A DNA stretch of 64,000 bases. Origin: Pseudoalteromonas sp. 0303. GTDB lineage: Bacteria > Pseudomonadota > Gammaproteobacteria > Enterobacterales > Alteromonadaceae. How positions within the stretch are numbered: position 1 is the first letter of the stretch; each line of letters begins with the position of its first letter. Where the stretch lies: NCBI RefSeq assembly GCF_013349995.1, contig NZ_JABVXF010000005.1, forward strand, positions 116,799-180,798. The letters run 5' to 3'. Positions 1 to 7,866 of this stretch are shown here, one piece after another. The notes beneath the pieces were generated by a model. It saw only the letters and a list, made by a program, of their open reading frames with translations, was not told where the DNA came from and did not search any database. Both the position numbers and the translations under genes were made by a program.

Positions 1-427
1 GGCCAAGCAAATCATTGACCAAGCTAAATGCTTTTTCTTCTGTTTCAACAAGTTTAAGTGATAAGTCGTTGGATTTTTGCAACAGGGCTAAATCATCAGC
101 AGCCACATTAAAGGCTTTTAAACGCTGCACATAGCTCTTCTTTTCGCCATTTAGCCAAGCAGCTTTTCCTTGAATTTGGTCAACAAGTTCTTGGTATTCC
201 CCTTTATAGCGATTTTCTAGGGTTACAACGTGTTGACGAGCAAGTTCAGTTAAGTGAATCGAATTTGAAGATGAATACTTAGCAAGGTGGCTTAGTTCAT
301 AACGCTGTTGGGCCGACTCCATACTTTCATCTTGGCCTGATTGCAAAAATAGAATAATGAGGAGTAGACCTGCTGCAAGGGTAATGGTTGCTGCGAAAAC
401 AGCTCTGAGTAAAAAGCGAATAGTCAA
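1..427 (-). CDS. N-terminus of a membrane sensor, probably a chemoreceptor (partial)
   Basis: The gene runs leftward off the window edge, leaving about 142 residues. I chose the TTG start at 427 because an AGAAGGG ribosome site lies about 7 nt upstream and the nearby ATG frame closes at once. The visible protein has a short basic N-terminus, one hydrophobic segment (about residues 5-27, ITLAAGLLLIILFLQ) and then a charged helical stretch. This is the usual start of a methyl-accepting chemotaxis protein or sensor kinase with a periplasmic helical sensor domain. No signalling domain is in view, so the class is inferred from architecture only. Confidence 0.6.
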   Translation of the reverse strand, partial: MTIRFLLRAVFAATITLAAGLLLIILFLQSGQDESMESAQQRYELSHLAKYSSSNSIHLTELARQHVVTLENRYKGEYQELVDQIQGKAAWLNGEKKSYVQRLKAFNVAADDLALLQKSNDLSLKLVETEEKAFSLVNDLLG

Positions 428-542
428 AATATTACCCTTCTCATTGAAAGTAAATATTATTAACCATAGTACAAAAATCTAATTTCAATAAAAATTACGA
501 GTAAGTTAATTAGAGGTCGTCATTTAAGCTTGTATGAAGGGG

Positions 543-577
543 GCTAAAAATAACAAGGGCAGTGTCCATTGCCCTTG
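543..577 (-). terminator. Rho-independent terminator of the leftward Gfo/Idh/MocA cluster
   Basis: CAAGGGCA (554-561) pairs with TGCCCTTG (570-577) across an 8-nt loop. On the minus strand the stem is followed by TTATTTTTAG. It lies just beyond the stop codon of the oxidoreductase gene. Confidence 0.75.
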
Positions 578-587
578 AATAATGCAT

Positions 588-1574
588 TTATTGGTCTGCG
601 GGATACACAACGCCAAGTTGGCTTCGTGCTTCATCGAGCACCGCCATAACTTGTTTTGACAGTGTATGAGTATTAACTGATGACTCAATTTGTCCGGCAT
701 TCGCTGCTTGAATAAAGTGGTTTACTTCATGGCGCATAAAGTGTTCATCAAATGGCTCAGAGAGCTCTTCAACTGTGCCATCGTTACCTATATATTGCAT
801 ACGCTTTAATAAAGAGACTGCTTCGATACGAATACGGCCTTTTTCACCTTGGATCTCAGTAAAATTATCGCCTTGCGAGATTTTCGAATAGCTGATCACC
901 GCTTGCTTATCTGCGTAATTTAATAATACATCGCCAGCTCCATCAACGCCGGTCTCAAGTAACACGCCGCTGGCTTTTACACTCTGAGGCGCGCCCCATA
1001 ATGCGAGTAAAATATACAGCGGATAGATACCTAAATCGACTAATGCACCGTTAGCAAATTCTGGCAAGAAAGTATTTGGTCGCTCGCCATTTTTATATTT
1101 ATCGTAACGTGATGAGTACTGACTATATTGACCAATATATTTGCGGGGTGTGCCAATCTTTGCAATTGCATTTTTTAAGCGTGCGAAGTTTGGTAAATGG
1201 GTGGTCATCATCGCTTCCATGTATAAGCGTTGATGTGTTTTGGCCGCCTGAATGATGGCCTCTAGTTCTTTACTATTAGCAGCCGAAGGCTTTTCACCTA
1301 AAACATGTTTACCGGCTTTTAAACACATTACAGCATATTCTTTGTGTAAGCTATTTGGCGCAGCAATGTAGACAGCATCGACTAATGGGTCTTCGCATAC
1401 TTGCTCAATATTGGTAAACACCTTAGCCTTTTGAGCATCGTGCTTTGCAAGGAAAGCCTCGCCTGTTTGCTGCTCTCGAGAGCACACACCATATAAGGAG
1501 AATTGTTCAATTTGTTTAGCTGCACTCAGTAGTGTATCGCTTATAAAATTGGTACCTACAATCACAAAGTTCAT
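588..1574 (-). CDS. Gfo/Idh/MocA-family NAD(P)-dependent oxidoreductase
   Basis: A 328-residue cytosolic oxidoreductase. The N-terminal Rossmann fold starts at once (NFVIVGTNFIS), the family EKP motif is in HVLGEKPSAA, and a C-terminal alpha/beta substrate domain follows. I use the ATG at 1574, preceded by GGAG and 2 nt after the previous stop codon, rather than an upstream in-frame start that would overlap that gene by 13 codons. The family oxidises or reduces sugars, inositols and related polyols; the substrate cannot be read here. It is the last gene of a leftward cluster and probably translationally coupled to the methyltransferase-like gene before it. Confidence 0.85.
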   Translation of the reverse strand: MNFVIVGTNFISDTLLSAAKQIEQFSLYGVCSREQQTGEAFLAKHDAQKAKVFTNIEQVCEDPLVDAVYIAAPNSLHKEYAVMCLKAGKHVLGEKPSAANSKELEAIIQAAKTHQRLYMEAMMTTHLPNFARLKNAIAKIGTPRKYIGQYSQYSSRYDKYKNGERPNTFLPEFANGALVDLGIYPLYILLALWGAPQSVKASGVLLETGVDGAGDVLLNYADKQAVISYSKISQGDNFTEIQGEKGRIRIEAVSLLKRMQYIGNDGTVEELSEPFDEHFMRHEVNHFIQAANAGQIESSVNTHTLSKQVMAVLDEARSQLGVVYPADQ

Positions 1575-1576
1575 GG

Positions 1577-2377
1577 TTACTCCTCGTTGTTTTGTGCAAG
1601 CCATGCTTGCCAATCCAGTTCAAACTTTTCCATTTGTTTATGTTTTTTGCTTAACAAATGTTTGTCTTCATCTTCTTGTGCCATATAAGGGCCTACGCGG
1701 CATAATGCACAGTGTTTATCACCTAAATAAGCGGGTAAAGTCAGCTTTTCAGTAATACTATTGTCAGTTTTTTCGCTAAATACATAGGTAATGCCGCTGG
1801 TGTCTTTAACGTGTTTATCGCGATCAACATTGCGAATTTTATAGCCAGGGAATAAATTAATATCGAATGGCATTTGTCCTAGATATTGGCAAGTCAGCCC
1901 TTGATTTAAGCTGCCTTCAATATTCCATTCGCGATAAGGTTTTACATCTTTAGAGGTGATGTAGCAGAGCATCGGGCCGTTTTTATCTAATGCGAACTGG
2001 CTTGCGTAGTCTAGGTAGCGATGCAACAAAGCACGGTTTAAAACATTCATACCACCTTGTTGGGTATTTGCCTTAAATGCAGCTTCACCTTTAAACGCGG
2101 GTATAAGTGGAAATTGAAAAATAACCACATCAAAACAAGCGCCATCTAAGCGCTGCCACGAGTCTGGCTTTGTTACATCAAACTCAGTGAGTGTTTCAAT
2201 GTTAAGTTGTCGCAAGGCGCGAAGTGCATTGTCGGCATATTTTTGTTCTATGGTGTTTGCATCATCATAAGTTGAAGCAACAAGCTTGGCCGGTTTTATA
2301 TAACGAGCAATAGAGTGTGAAAATGATAAATCACCATCGCCAACCGTTAATATGCGCCAACTAGGGTCTAAAAACAT
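1577..2377 (-). CDS. BMT5-like (DUF2431) Rossmann methyltransferase with C-terminal C2H2 zinc finger
   Basis: A 266-residue protein. The N-terminus has the glycine-rich signature ILTVGDGDLSFS (about residues 9-20) typical of the DUF2431/BMT5-like family, whose yeast founder methylates a uridine in 25S rRNA. The C-terminus carries C223-x2-C226-x13-H240-x5-H246 ending HLLSKKHKQ, the spacing and wording of U1/matrin-type C2H2 fingers that bind RNA. A nucleic-acid methyltransferase role is inferred from family and finger; the bacterial substrate is unknown. It follows the small membrane protein gene by 4 nt and precedes the oxidoreductase by 2 nt. Confidence 0.75.
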   Translation of the reverse strand: MFLDPSWRILTVGDGDLSFSHSIARYIKPAKLVASTYDDANTIEQKYADNALRALRQLNIETLTEFDVTKPDSWQRLDGACFDVVIFQFPLIPAFKGEAAFKANTQQGGMNVLNRALLHRYLDYASQFALDKNGPMLCYITSKDVKPYREWNIEGSLNQGLTCQYLGQMPFDINLFPGYKIRNVDRDKHVKDTSGITYVFSEKTDNSITEKLTLPAYLGDKHCALCRVGPYMAQEDEDKHLLSKKHKQMEKFELDWQAWLAQNNEE

Positions 2378-2381
2378 GTTG

Positions 2382-2753
2382 TTATTTGCCTTGTGCTGGC
2401 GTTGTTTCTTGTGCGATTTCAGGGCAAAGGGCTAAGCGAGTTTTAAGCCCTTCAATGGCTATTTGCTTAAAGATTAAGTTAAAACTAATCAATACGGCTA
2501 TAACGATATGAATAGGACCATGGGTAAAACCTGCGTCTGTATCAAAAAGCATTAAGCCGAATAACAAGAACATGGTAGCTAAAAATATTTCAATCAACTG
2601 ATTAGAATATAGCTTTAAGCTGCCTTGGTTTTTATGATCTTTTTTAATGTGAATCGCACAAAAAAATGGGATCACTTTTACCTTAAAGTGGGCGTTTTTT
2701 TCTACGTAATTTTCGCCAAGGTGGTCTAGTTTAGCGCGCAGTTGATCTATCAT
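2382..2753 (-). CDS. Small hypothetical membrane protein
   Basis: A 123-residue protein I do not recognise. The first 60 residues are polar and mildly basic. Two hydrophobic segments follow (about 53-69, IFLATMFLLFGLMLF, and about 77-93, PIHIVIAVLISFNLIF), then a short polar tail, giving a likely two-pass inner-membrane protein. It sits 4 nt upstream of the BMT5-like gene, so the two are probably cotranscribed. No catalytic motif is visible. Confidence 0.65.
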   Translation of the reverse strand: MIDQLRAKLDHLGENYVEKNAHFKVKVIPFFCAIHIKKDHKNQGSLKLYSNQLIEIFLATMFLLFGLMLFDTDAGFTHGPIHIVIAVLISFNLIFKQIAIEGLKTRLALCPEIAQETTPAQGK

Positions 2754-2807
2754 AGCAAGTCCTTAAAAAACTGAGCCGCGGATGTTACCGCAAACGCAAG
2801 AAAAGGG

Positions 2808-3227
2808 CTACTCAGGATAGATACTCATGCCAATTACAAATATGTGGCATACAAAAACCACTGACGTTAAAACAAAACGCATTTTTTGATAATCAACGTG
2901 ATAGGTTTGCCACTGTGGTGAGCTTTTTTCAAATAACAGCACTAACCAAAAACTTGCTGCGAGCCAAGCCAGTGTCCAAGTTGCTGGTAAAAAGCTTAAA
3001 AAGCCAATCGGTAAGATAGGAATAATCGCTTTTATAGCATCAGCATGCGTTTGCTGTCCTGCATGCCATAAATTGCCAGCCATAAAGGCTAAAATAGCGA
3101 TGCTATAAAAAGTGAAAAAGTCTAAGTTGACGGCATTACTTCCTGCAATAAGTGGCCAGCCTACGCAGCCTAAAAACGGTAGTAAACCTAAGTAACCGAG
3201 TTGAATGTGATTAATAAACTTTTCCAT
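2808..3227 (-). CDS. DUF3429-like membrane protein
   Basis: A 139-residue, mostly hydrophobic protein with four to five membrane segments. The opening (IQLGYLGLLPFLGCVGW) and the later LAWLAASFWLVLLFE match my memory of the DUF3429 family, which has no known function. The ATG at 3227 is preceded by AAAGG. An in-frame start further upstream would lie inside the terminator of the neighbouring ligase gene and is unlikely. It is probably the first gene of the leftward cluster. Confidence 0.7.
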   Translation of the reverse strand: MEKFINHIQLGYLGLLPFLGCVGWPLIAGSNAVNLDFFTFYSIAILAFMAGNLWHAGQQTHADAIKAIIPILPIGFLSFLPATWTLAWLAASFWLVLLFEKSSPQWQTYHVDYQKMRFVLTSVVFVCHIFVIGMSIYPE

Positions 3228-3244
3228 AATGACCTTTTGACCGC

Positions 3245-3278
3245 TTAAATTAAAAAGCATACCTAACGGTATGCTTTT
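3245..3278 (-). terminator. Terminator downstream of the acyl-CoA ligase gene
   Basis: An 11-bp stem, AAAAGCATACC (3253-3263) with GGTATGCTTTT (3268-3278), has a TAAC tetraloop. On the minus strand it is followed by TTAATTTAA. It separates the ligase transcript from the DUF3429-like cluster. Confidence 0.75.
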
Positions 3279-3326
3279 ATCTTTTAACTATTTTATACCA
3301 GTTAGGCGGCTAAAACGATCGCTTTA

Positions 3327-4862
3327 TTATTGGCGTAATTCTCGACGTAGAATTTTGCCAACCGTCGATTTAGGCAATTGTTCCATAAAAATGATTGATT
3401 TAGGCACTTTATAAGCACTTAAGTTTTCGCGGCAATAGTCACTCACTTGTTGCTCATCAATCTGCTCTTTTAAAGTAATGTAGGCACAGACACGCTCACC
3501 GGTTTTTTCATCTTTTGCACCAATAACGGCTGCTTCACAGATAGCTGGGTGCTGACAAAGTACGTTTTCTACTTCGTTAGGGTACACGTTAAAGCCAGAA
3601 ACAATAATCATGTCTTTTAAACGGTCTACAATTTTGTAATTTCCACTTGGTAGTTTTAGACCCACATCACCAGTTTTGAAAAAACCTCGCTTCATACATT
3701 TGTCGGTTTCGTCTTGGCGCTGCCAATAACCCATCATCACCTGCGGGCCTTTAACAACAATTTCGCCAGACTCACCGTCAGCAACAGGCTCGTCGTTTTC
3801 ATCCCAAATTTCCACAGTAGTGTTTGAGAGTGGGCGGCCAATACTACCAATTTCTTCTTTTTTAAAGTCGTTTAAGGTTGCAACAGGCGAAGTTTCTGAT
3901 AAGCCATAGCCTTCTGTGATTGTACAACCTGTGGTGTTCATCCACGCATCAGCTGCAGCATGTGTTAAAGCTGCGCCCCCAGAGACGGTCATTTTTAGGT
4001 TTGAAAAATTCAGTGCTTTGAACCCTGGGTGCATACACAAGCCAATAAATAAGGTGTTAATCCCTGAAAAGTAATTAATCTCAAATGGTTCGATTTGCTT
4101 AACTAACGCATCTAAATCACGAGGATTTGGGATCAGTACGTTAAATTGCCCCATGGCAAATAGGCCAACCATATTCACTGTAAAGGCGTAAATATGATAA
4201 AGCGGAAGCGGGCAAATACCCGTTTCTTGACCGGGCTTTAAAATATTGTCAAAGCGCTCATTCATTTGCTCGGCATTAGCTAAAATGTTGCCATGACTAA
4301 GCATCGCAGCTTTGGCAACCCCTGTGGTGCCGCCGGTGTATTGTAAAACAGCAATATCGTCACGACTTGCTTGATGAGCATCAAGAGGGGCGAGTCTTTC
4401 ACCTTGGCGAATGAGTTCGTTTAACGAAAATTGACCCTCTTGCAACGTCGGCTCAGCAACAGCCGCTGCAACAATAACGGTTTTGATCGACGTATCATTG
4501 ATAACCGTTGCTAATTTATCGGTAAGAGCATCAAGAATAACAATGGCTTTAACATCTGCATCATTAAACTGATGTAGCATTTCACGGGCAGTATAAAGCG
4601 GATTGGTATTGACTACGATTAATCCTGCACGAAATGCTGCATAGGTAACGATAGGGTAATCAACAATATTCGGTAATTGAATGGCTATTCTGTCTCCAGC
4701 AACAAGACCACTTTGTTGTTGAAACCACTGTGCCAAGTAGCGAGACTGTTGTTCAACTTGGGCATAGCTGAGTGTTTTACCTGCACTGTTATAGGCAGGA
4801 AGGTCAGCATAAGTTTGACACGTGTGCTCAATTAATTGTGTTAGGTTATCATGTGTGTTCAT
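3327..4862 (-). CDS. AMP-dependent acyl-CoA ligase (FadD-like)
   Basis: A 511-residue ANL-superfamily enzyme that would activate a carboxylic acid through an acyl-adenylate to the CoA thioester. Visible motifs are the phosphate-binding loop YTGGTTGVAKAAMLSHGN (about 176-193), the adenine motif EGYGLSETSPVA, the hinge region KTGDVG...DRLKDMIIVSG and the C-terminal lysine in PKSTVGKILRREL. It is shorter than E. coli FadD (561 residues). The substrate could be a long-chain or unusual acid rather than ordinary fatty acids, because the gene sits with an SDR (9 nt upstream) and an AraC regulator instead of with beta-oxidation genes. Confidence 0.85.
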   Translation of the reverse strand: MNTHDNLTQLIEHTCQTYADLPAYNSAGKTLSYAQVEQQSRYLAQWFQQQSGLVAGDRIAIQLPNIVDYPIVTYAAFRAGLIVVNTNPLYTAREMLHQFNDADVKAIVILDALTDKLATVINDTSIKTVIVAAAVAEPTLQEGQFSLNELIRQGERLAPLDAHQASRDDIAVLQYTGGTTGVAKAAMLSHGNILANAEQMNERFDNILKPGQETGICPLPLYHIYAFTVNMVGLFAMGQFNVLIPNPRDLDALVKQIEPFEINYFSGINTLFIGLCMHPGFKALNFSNLKMTVSGGAALTHAAADAWMNTTGCTITEGYGLSETSPVATLNDFKKEEIGSIGRPLSNTTVEIWDENDEPVADGESGEIVVKGPQVMMGYWQRQDETDKCMKRGFFKTGDVGLKLPSGNYKIVDRLKDMIIVSGFNVYPNEVENVLCQHPAICEAAVIGAKDEKTGERVCAYITLKEQIDEQQVSDYCRENLSAYKVPKSIIFMEQLPKSTVGKILRRELRQ

Positions 4863-4871
4863 GGGGATTCC

Positions 4872-5552
4872 TTAGCGTGTTGTTCTTATTAATTGTTGTT
4901 TAATGAGGCGATCCATCACAGAACCCATTATCCAATTCGGTAAGTAACGACTCATGATATAGGTTAGTTTAGATTGTAAGCCTAGGATCACCATTAATTT
5001 TTGTTTATCTAAGCCTCGCAGAATATGCTTTGCGGTATCGATAGGGTTTGCCACAGCCATATGTTTTTCGCTTTCGCAAATTAAGCTGATTTTTATGTTA
5101 TTTGGCTTAAATTTCTTGCGTAGCTTTTTGGCTAAAATCAAAGCGCTTGGTTGTGGCGTAAATTTAGTTGCATCAATAAGGGGGGATGTAATTGCTAGGT
5201 GGCCGTTCATGCTTAAGTGTGGCGTTATTAGTGTTGCAAAGTGCTGACAAGCAATACTATTTTCTTTACTTAGTTGCTCATTGGTACTGCAGCTAAAAAT
5301 GGCTAAATCTGGTTTGCCTATCGCTGCGATTGCATTATTTACTTGAGTTTGCAGCGCTTCATTATCGCAGATATGCGTAGCAAAATACTCAATGTATTGG
5401 TAATCATCAGCAAGCTCACTTAACGATTGTTTTGTTTGTTCGTTGAAATGTACGTCAAATAAAGCGACATCGTCACCACGGCTAATATATTGCTTTGCCA
5501 ATTCGAACCCAATGCCACTGTTGACACCGGTAATAAACACTCTTCTTAACAT
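4872..5552 (-). CDS. SDR-family protein lacking the usual catalytic tyrosine
   Basis: A 226-residue short-chain dehydrogenase-like protein. The cofactor motif is intact (TGVNSGIG, residues 8-15) and the serine of the active site is present (AITSP, about 123). The usual Asn-Asn-Ala-Gly is replaced by FSCST, and the region where YxxxK should lie reads PSALILAKKL, with no tyrosine. It may still bind NAD(P) but act as a non-classical or non-catalytic member. It is the first gene of the SDR-ligase unit, with AraC-type boxes directly upstream. Confidence 0.8.
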   Translation of the reverse strand: MLRRVFITGVNSGIGFELAKQYISRGDDVALFDVHFNEQTKQSLSELADDYQYIEYFATHICDNEALQTQVNNAIAAIGKPDLAIFSCSTNEQLSKENSIACQHFATLITPHLSMNGHLAITSPLIDATKFTPQPSALILAKKLRKKFKPNNIKISLICESEKHMAVANPIDTAKHILRGLDKQKLMVILGLQSKLTYIMSRYLPNWIMGSVMDRLIKQQLIRTTR

Positions 5553-5612
5553 TGCACGACCACTAATTAGCGAAACTAGCTAGTCAATATATATAAATTG
5601 TTAACAGAAAAC

Positions 5613-5647
5613 TTAGCTTTTAACGACCTGTTTTTAACTTTTTACGC
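5613..5647 (-). promoter_or_regulatory. AraC-type direct repeats in front of the SDR-ligase unit
   Basis: Read on the minus strand, GCGTAAAAAGTTAA (5647-5634) and TCGTTAAAAGCTAA (5626-5613) are direct repeats exactly 21 bp apart. They match the pair at 6694-6728 in sequence, spacing and direction relative to the gene they precede. The second repeat overlaps a position 17 bp before a TATATA -10 candidate, the layout of an AraC activator touching the -35 region. Binding by the adjacent regulator is inferred. Confidence 0.55.
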
Positions 5648-5649
5648 CA

Positions 5650-6669
5650 TTAGCTCGAGTGTAACTTACGATAATCTTTTGGTGGAATGCCATACCAGCG
5701 CTTAAAAGCGCGAGTAAACTCGCTGTAATTAGAAAAGCTTAAGATATCTGAGATGTTCGATAAACTGAGGCTAGATTCTGTTAAATATTGGTGTGCTAGA
5801 TTACAGCGTACATCATCGACTAATTCACGAAAGGTTGTGTCATGCTTTGTTAAGTGACGCTGCAAGCTACGAGCACTCATTGATAGCTTTTCGGCTATTA
5901 GGTTTACACCAAACTCTTCGTGGAGTAAGTATTGCTTGATCAGTACTTCAACATGATCTGCAATGTTTTCGCGTTTTGTGTCTGCTGGCTGTCCAAGCTG
6001 TTGGCTAAGTATAGAAAACAACTGCTTATCTGAATTCTTAATAGGGAGCTTTAGGTATTTTTTCTCAAATACTACTGCGGTGTGTGCACAGTTAAATACC
6101 GGAACTTGGCCAAGAGCTTGACGATAAACACTCGGATTTTCATCGCAGCTATGGGGAAGCTCCAAGCGGTGGAGTTTTATTTGATCATCGGTTAATTGTT
6201 TTAATAAATTGACCCCGACGCTTAAAGCTAAGTCGGCACCATGATAAACGCTCACCTTTAGGCTCGTGCGAACAAAAAACGATAGCTTTACATAGTCTTG
6301 GTCTACTTCAAGGAGTAAGTCAGCGCTATTTTGATGAACATGATAGTACTTAGTTAAATTTTTTAGCGCCATTTCAAGGGTGTCGCAATTGCCCATCAAA
6401 TAACCAACAGACCCTAAAATATTCAAGCTTTGCCAACGGCCTAATTCTAGCCCGAAATAGGGCAGGTTTAATTCTTTCGCCGTGAGTTCTAATAGCTGAA
6501 TGAGTTGCTGATACTGCACAAAGTTATTGGCATCTTGTAGTTGTTTTCTGTCTAAACCAACGCGCGATAATAGTGCGTCAGGGTTCACCAATTTACTTTC
6601 GATCAGTTCAATATAGCCGTGTAGAGCAGATACTCTAATTAGATCGGGTGCTTGTGTTAATCGGGGCAT
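5650..6669 (-). CDS. AraC-family transcriptional regulator with Arabinose_bd-type N-terminus
   Basis: A 339-residue regulator. The first 200 or so residues resemble the ligand-sensing domain of OruR/ArgR-like AraC proteins (LGRWQSLNILGSVGYLMGN). The last 95 or so hold two helix-turn-helix units, with the signatures LSMSARSLQRHL and SNISDILSFSNYSEFTRAFK followed by RWYGIPPKDYR. It lies between a leftward SDR-ligase pair and a rightward epimerase-cupin pair. Matching direct repeats precede both pairs, so it is the likely activator of all four genes. The ligand is unknown. Confidence 0.85.
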   Translation of the reverse strand: MPRLTQAPDLIRVSALHGYIELIESKLVNPDALLSRVGLDRKQLQDANNFVQYQQLIQLLELTAKELNLPYFGLELGRWQSLNILGSVGYLMGNCDTLEMALKNLTKYYHVHQNSADLLLEVDQDYVKLSFFVRTSLKVSVYHGADLALSVGVNLLKQLTDDQIKLHRLELPHSCDENPSVYRQALGQVPVFNCAHTAVVFEKKYLKLPIKNSDKQLFSILSQQLGQPADTKRENIADHVEVLIKQYLLHEEFGVNLIAEKLSMSARSLQRHLTKHDTTFRELVDDVRCNLAHQYLTESSLSLSNISDILSFSNYSEFTRAFKRWYGIPPKDYRKLHSS

Positions 6670-6693
6670 AGTGTGCTCTTTTTTAGTGCGTTG

Positions 6694-6728
6694 GCGTAAA
6701 AAGTAAAAAAAATTGCGTTAAAAGTAAA
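6694..6728 (+). promoter_or_regulatory. AraC-type direct repeats in front of the epimerase-cupin unit
   Basis: GCGTAAAAAGTAAA (6694-6707) and GCGTTAAAAGTAAA (6715-6728) differ at one of 14 positions and are 21 bp apart, two turns of the helix. The site lies between the divergent regulator and epimerase genes, about 90 bp before the epimerase start. The same element precedes the SDR-ligase unit. Confidence 0.6.
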
Positions 6729-6817
6729 GTAATACAGGTCATTAAAGTTTAACAATGTATTAACTGATTGGCCTGTTGACTGCAATTAAGGCTGTAACGT
6801 GCTTAGAGGAACACACA

Positions 6818-7819
6818 ATGAACTACTCAAAAGTTTTTATCAGTGGCGGCAATGGTTTTATTGGCCGCACTCTCGCACGCTACTTTAAAGCGCATGGGGT
6901 CGATGTATGCGGCGTTGATTTAACACCCTGTGAAGAATTTAACATTGTTGCTGGTAATTTGAATGAGCCAGCGAGTTGGCGCTCATTAATGAATGACTGC
7001 GATTTAGTTATTCATACAGCGGCAATTGTTTCAAATGCGTTTAGCTATAAACAAACATGGCAGGCGAATGTGGGTTGGACGAAAAACTTACTTGATGCAG
7101 CGGTGGCTGCAAACACAGTAAAGCGCTTTATTCATATTTCGTCGACGGCCGTCTATGGTAGTGATTGGCAAACTGATATTAAAGAAGATGCGCCTTTGTT
7201 CCCTGATGGCAGAGCCTATAACGATTCGAAAATGATGAGTGAGCATTTATCACTAAGCTATCACGCCAGTAAAAAACTCAATGTCACAATAATTCGCCCT
7301 GGCGATGTCTATGGGCCCGGCTCAAGACCGTGGATAGCTTACCCATTACAAGAAATCGCCAAAGGCAAGTTCATGGTACCAGAGGGCATGTTTGGGCCTG
7401 TTTATATTGATGATTTAGTCAAAGGCATTTACCAAAGTGCCATGAGCGACGATGCAAGCGGTGAAATTTTTAATCTATCAGGCCCTGAGCAAGTGACTAA
7501 TCAAGTTTATTTTAATTACTTGGCACAGGCACAAGGGAAAAATCACGTCACAGTAGTGAATTTGGCTTTAGCGTTAAAGCTAACAGGGTTCATTGAGTGG
7601 TGTTATCACCTTGTTGGTAAAACCACAGATATCAATCCGTCGACCATGCGCATGCTAAGTCGTAAAAGTGCAGCGTACAGTAATGAAAAGGCGCAGAACA
7701 TTTTTGGTTATAAACCAGAATTTACATTACAGCAAGGTATGCAAAATGCATTGCAGTGGGCGTATGAACAAGGGCTTTGTAAAGAAGAACCACGCACAGA
7801 TACCGCCACAGCAAATTAA
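6818..7819 (+). CDS. NAD-dependent epimerase/dehydratase (3-beta-HSD-like extended SDR)
   Basis: A 333-residue extended SDR. The cofactor loop is SGGNGFIG (near the N-terminus) and the active-site motif is YNDSK, within RAYNDSKMMSEHL, preceded by ISSTAVYG, so the catalytic Ser-Tyr-Lys set looks complete. The ATG at 6818 is preceded by AGAGGA. The family acts on nucleotide sugars, sterols or other secondary alcohols. With a cupin downstream and an acyl-CoA ligase in the presumed regulon, a small-molecule catabolic role is likelier than surface-sugar synthesis, but this is inference. Confidence 0.8.
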   Translation: MNYSKVFISGGNGFIGRTLARYFKAHGVDVCGVDLTPCEEFNIVAGNLNEPASWRSLMNDCDLVIHTAAIVSNAFSYKQTWQANVGWTKNLLDAAVAANTVKRFIHISSTAVYGSDWQTDIKEDAPLFPDGRAYNDSKMMSEHLSLSYHASKKLNVTIIRPGDVYGPGSRPWIAYPLQEIAKGKFMVPEGMFGPVYIDDLVKGIYQSAMSDDASGEIFNLSGPEQVTNQVYFNYLAQAQGKNHVTVVNLALALKLTGFIEWCYHLVGKTTDINPSTMRMLSRKSAAYSNEKAQNIFGYKPEFTLQQGMQNALQWAYEQGLCKEEPRTDTATAN

Positions 7820-7866
7820 AGACAACTAGTTAACTTATTGAGAGCAAGTGAAAAGAGGGCACACAC

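Noticed and set aside
5495..5520. tRNA-like TTCGAACCC string
   Set aside because: It lies within the SDR coding sequence and has no cloverleaf around it; no tRNA was found in the window.
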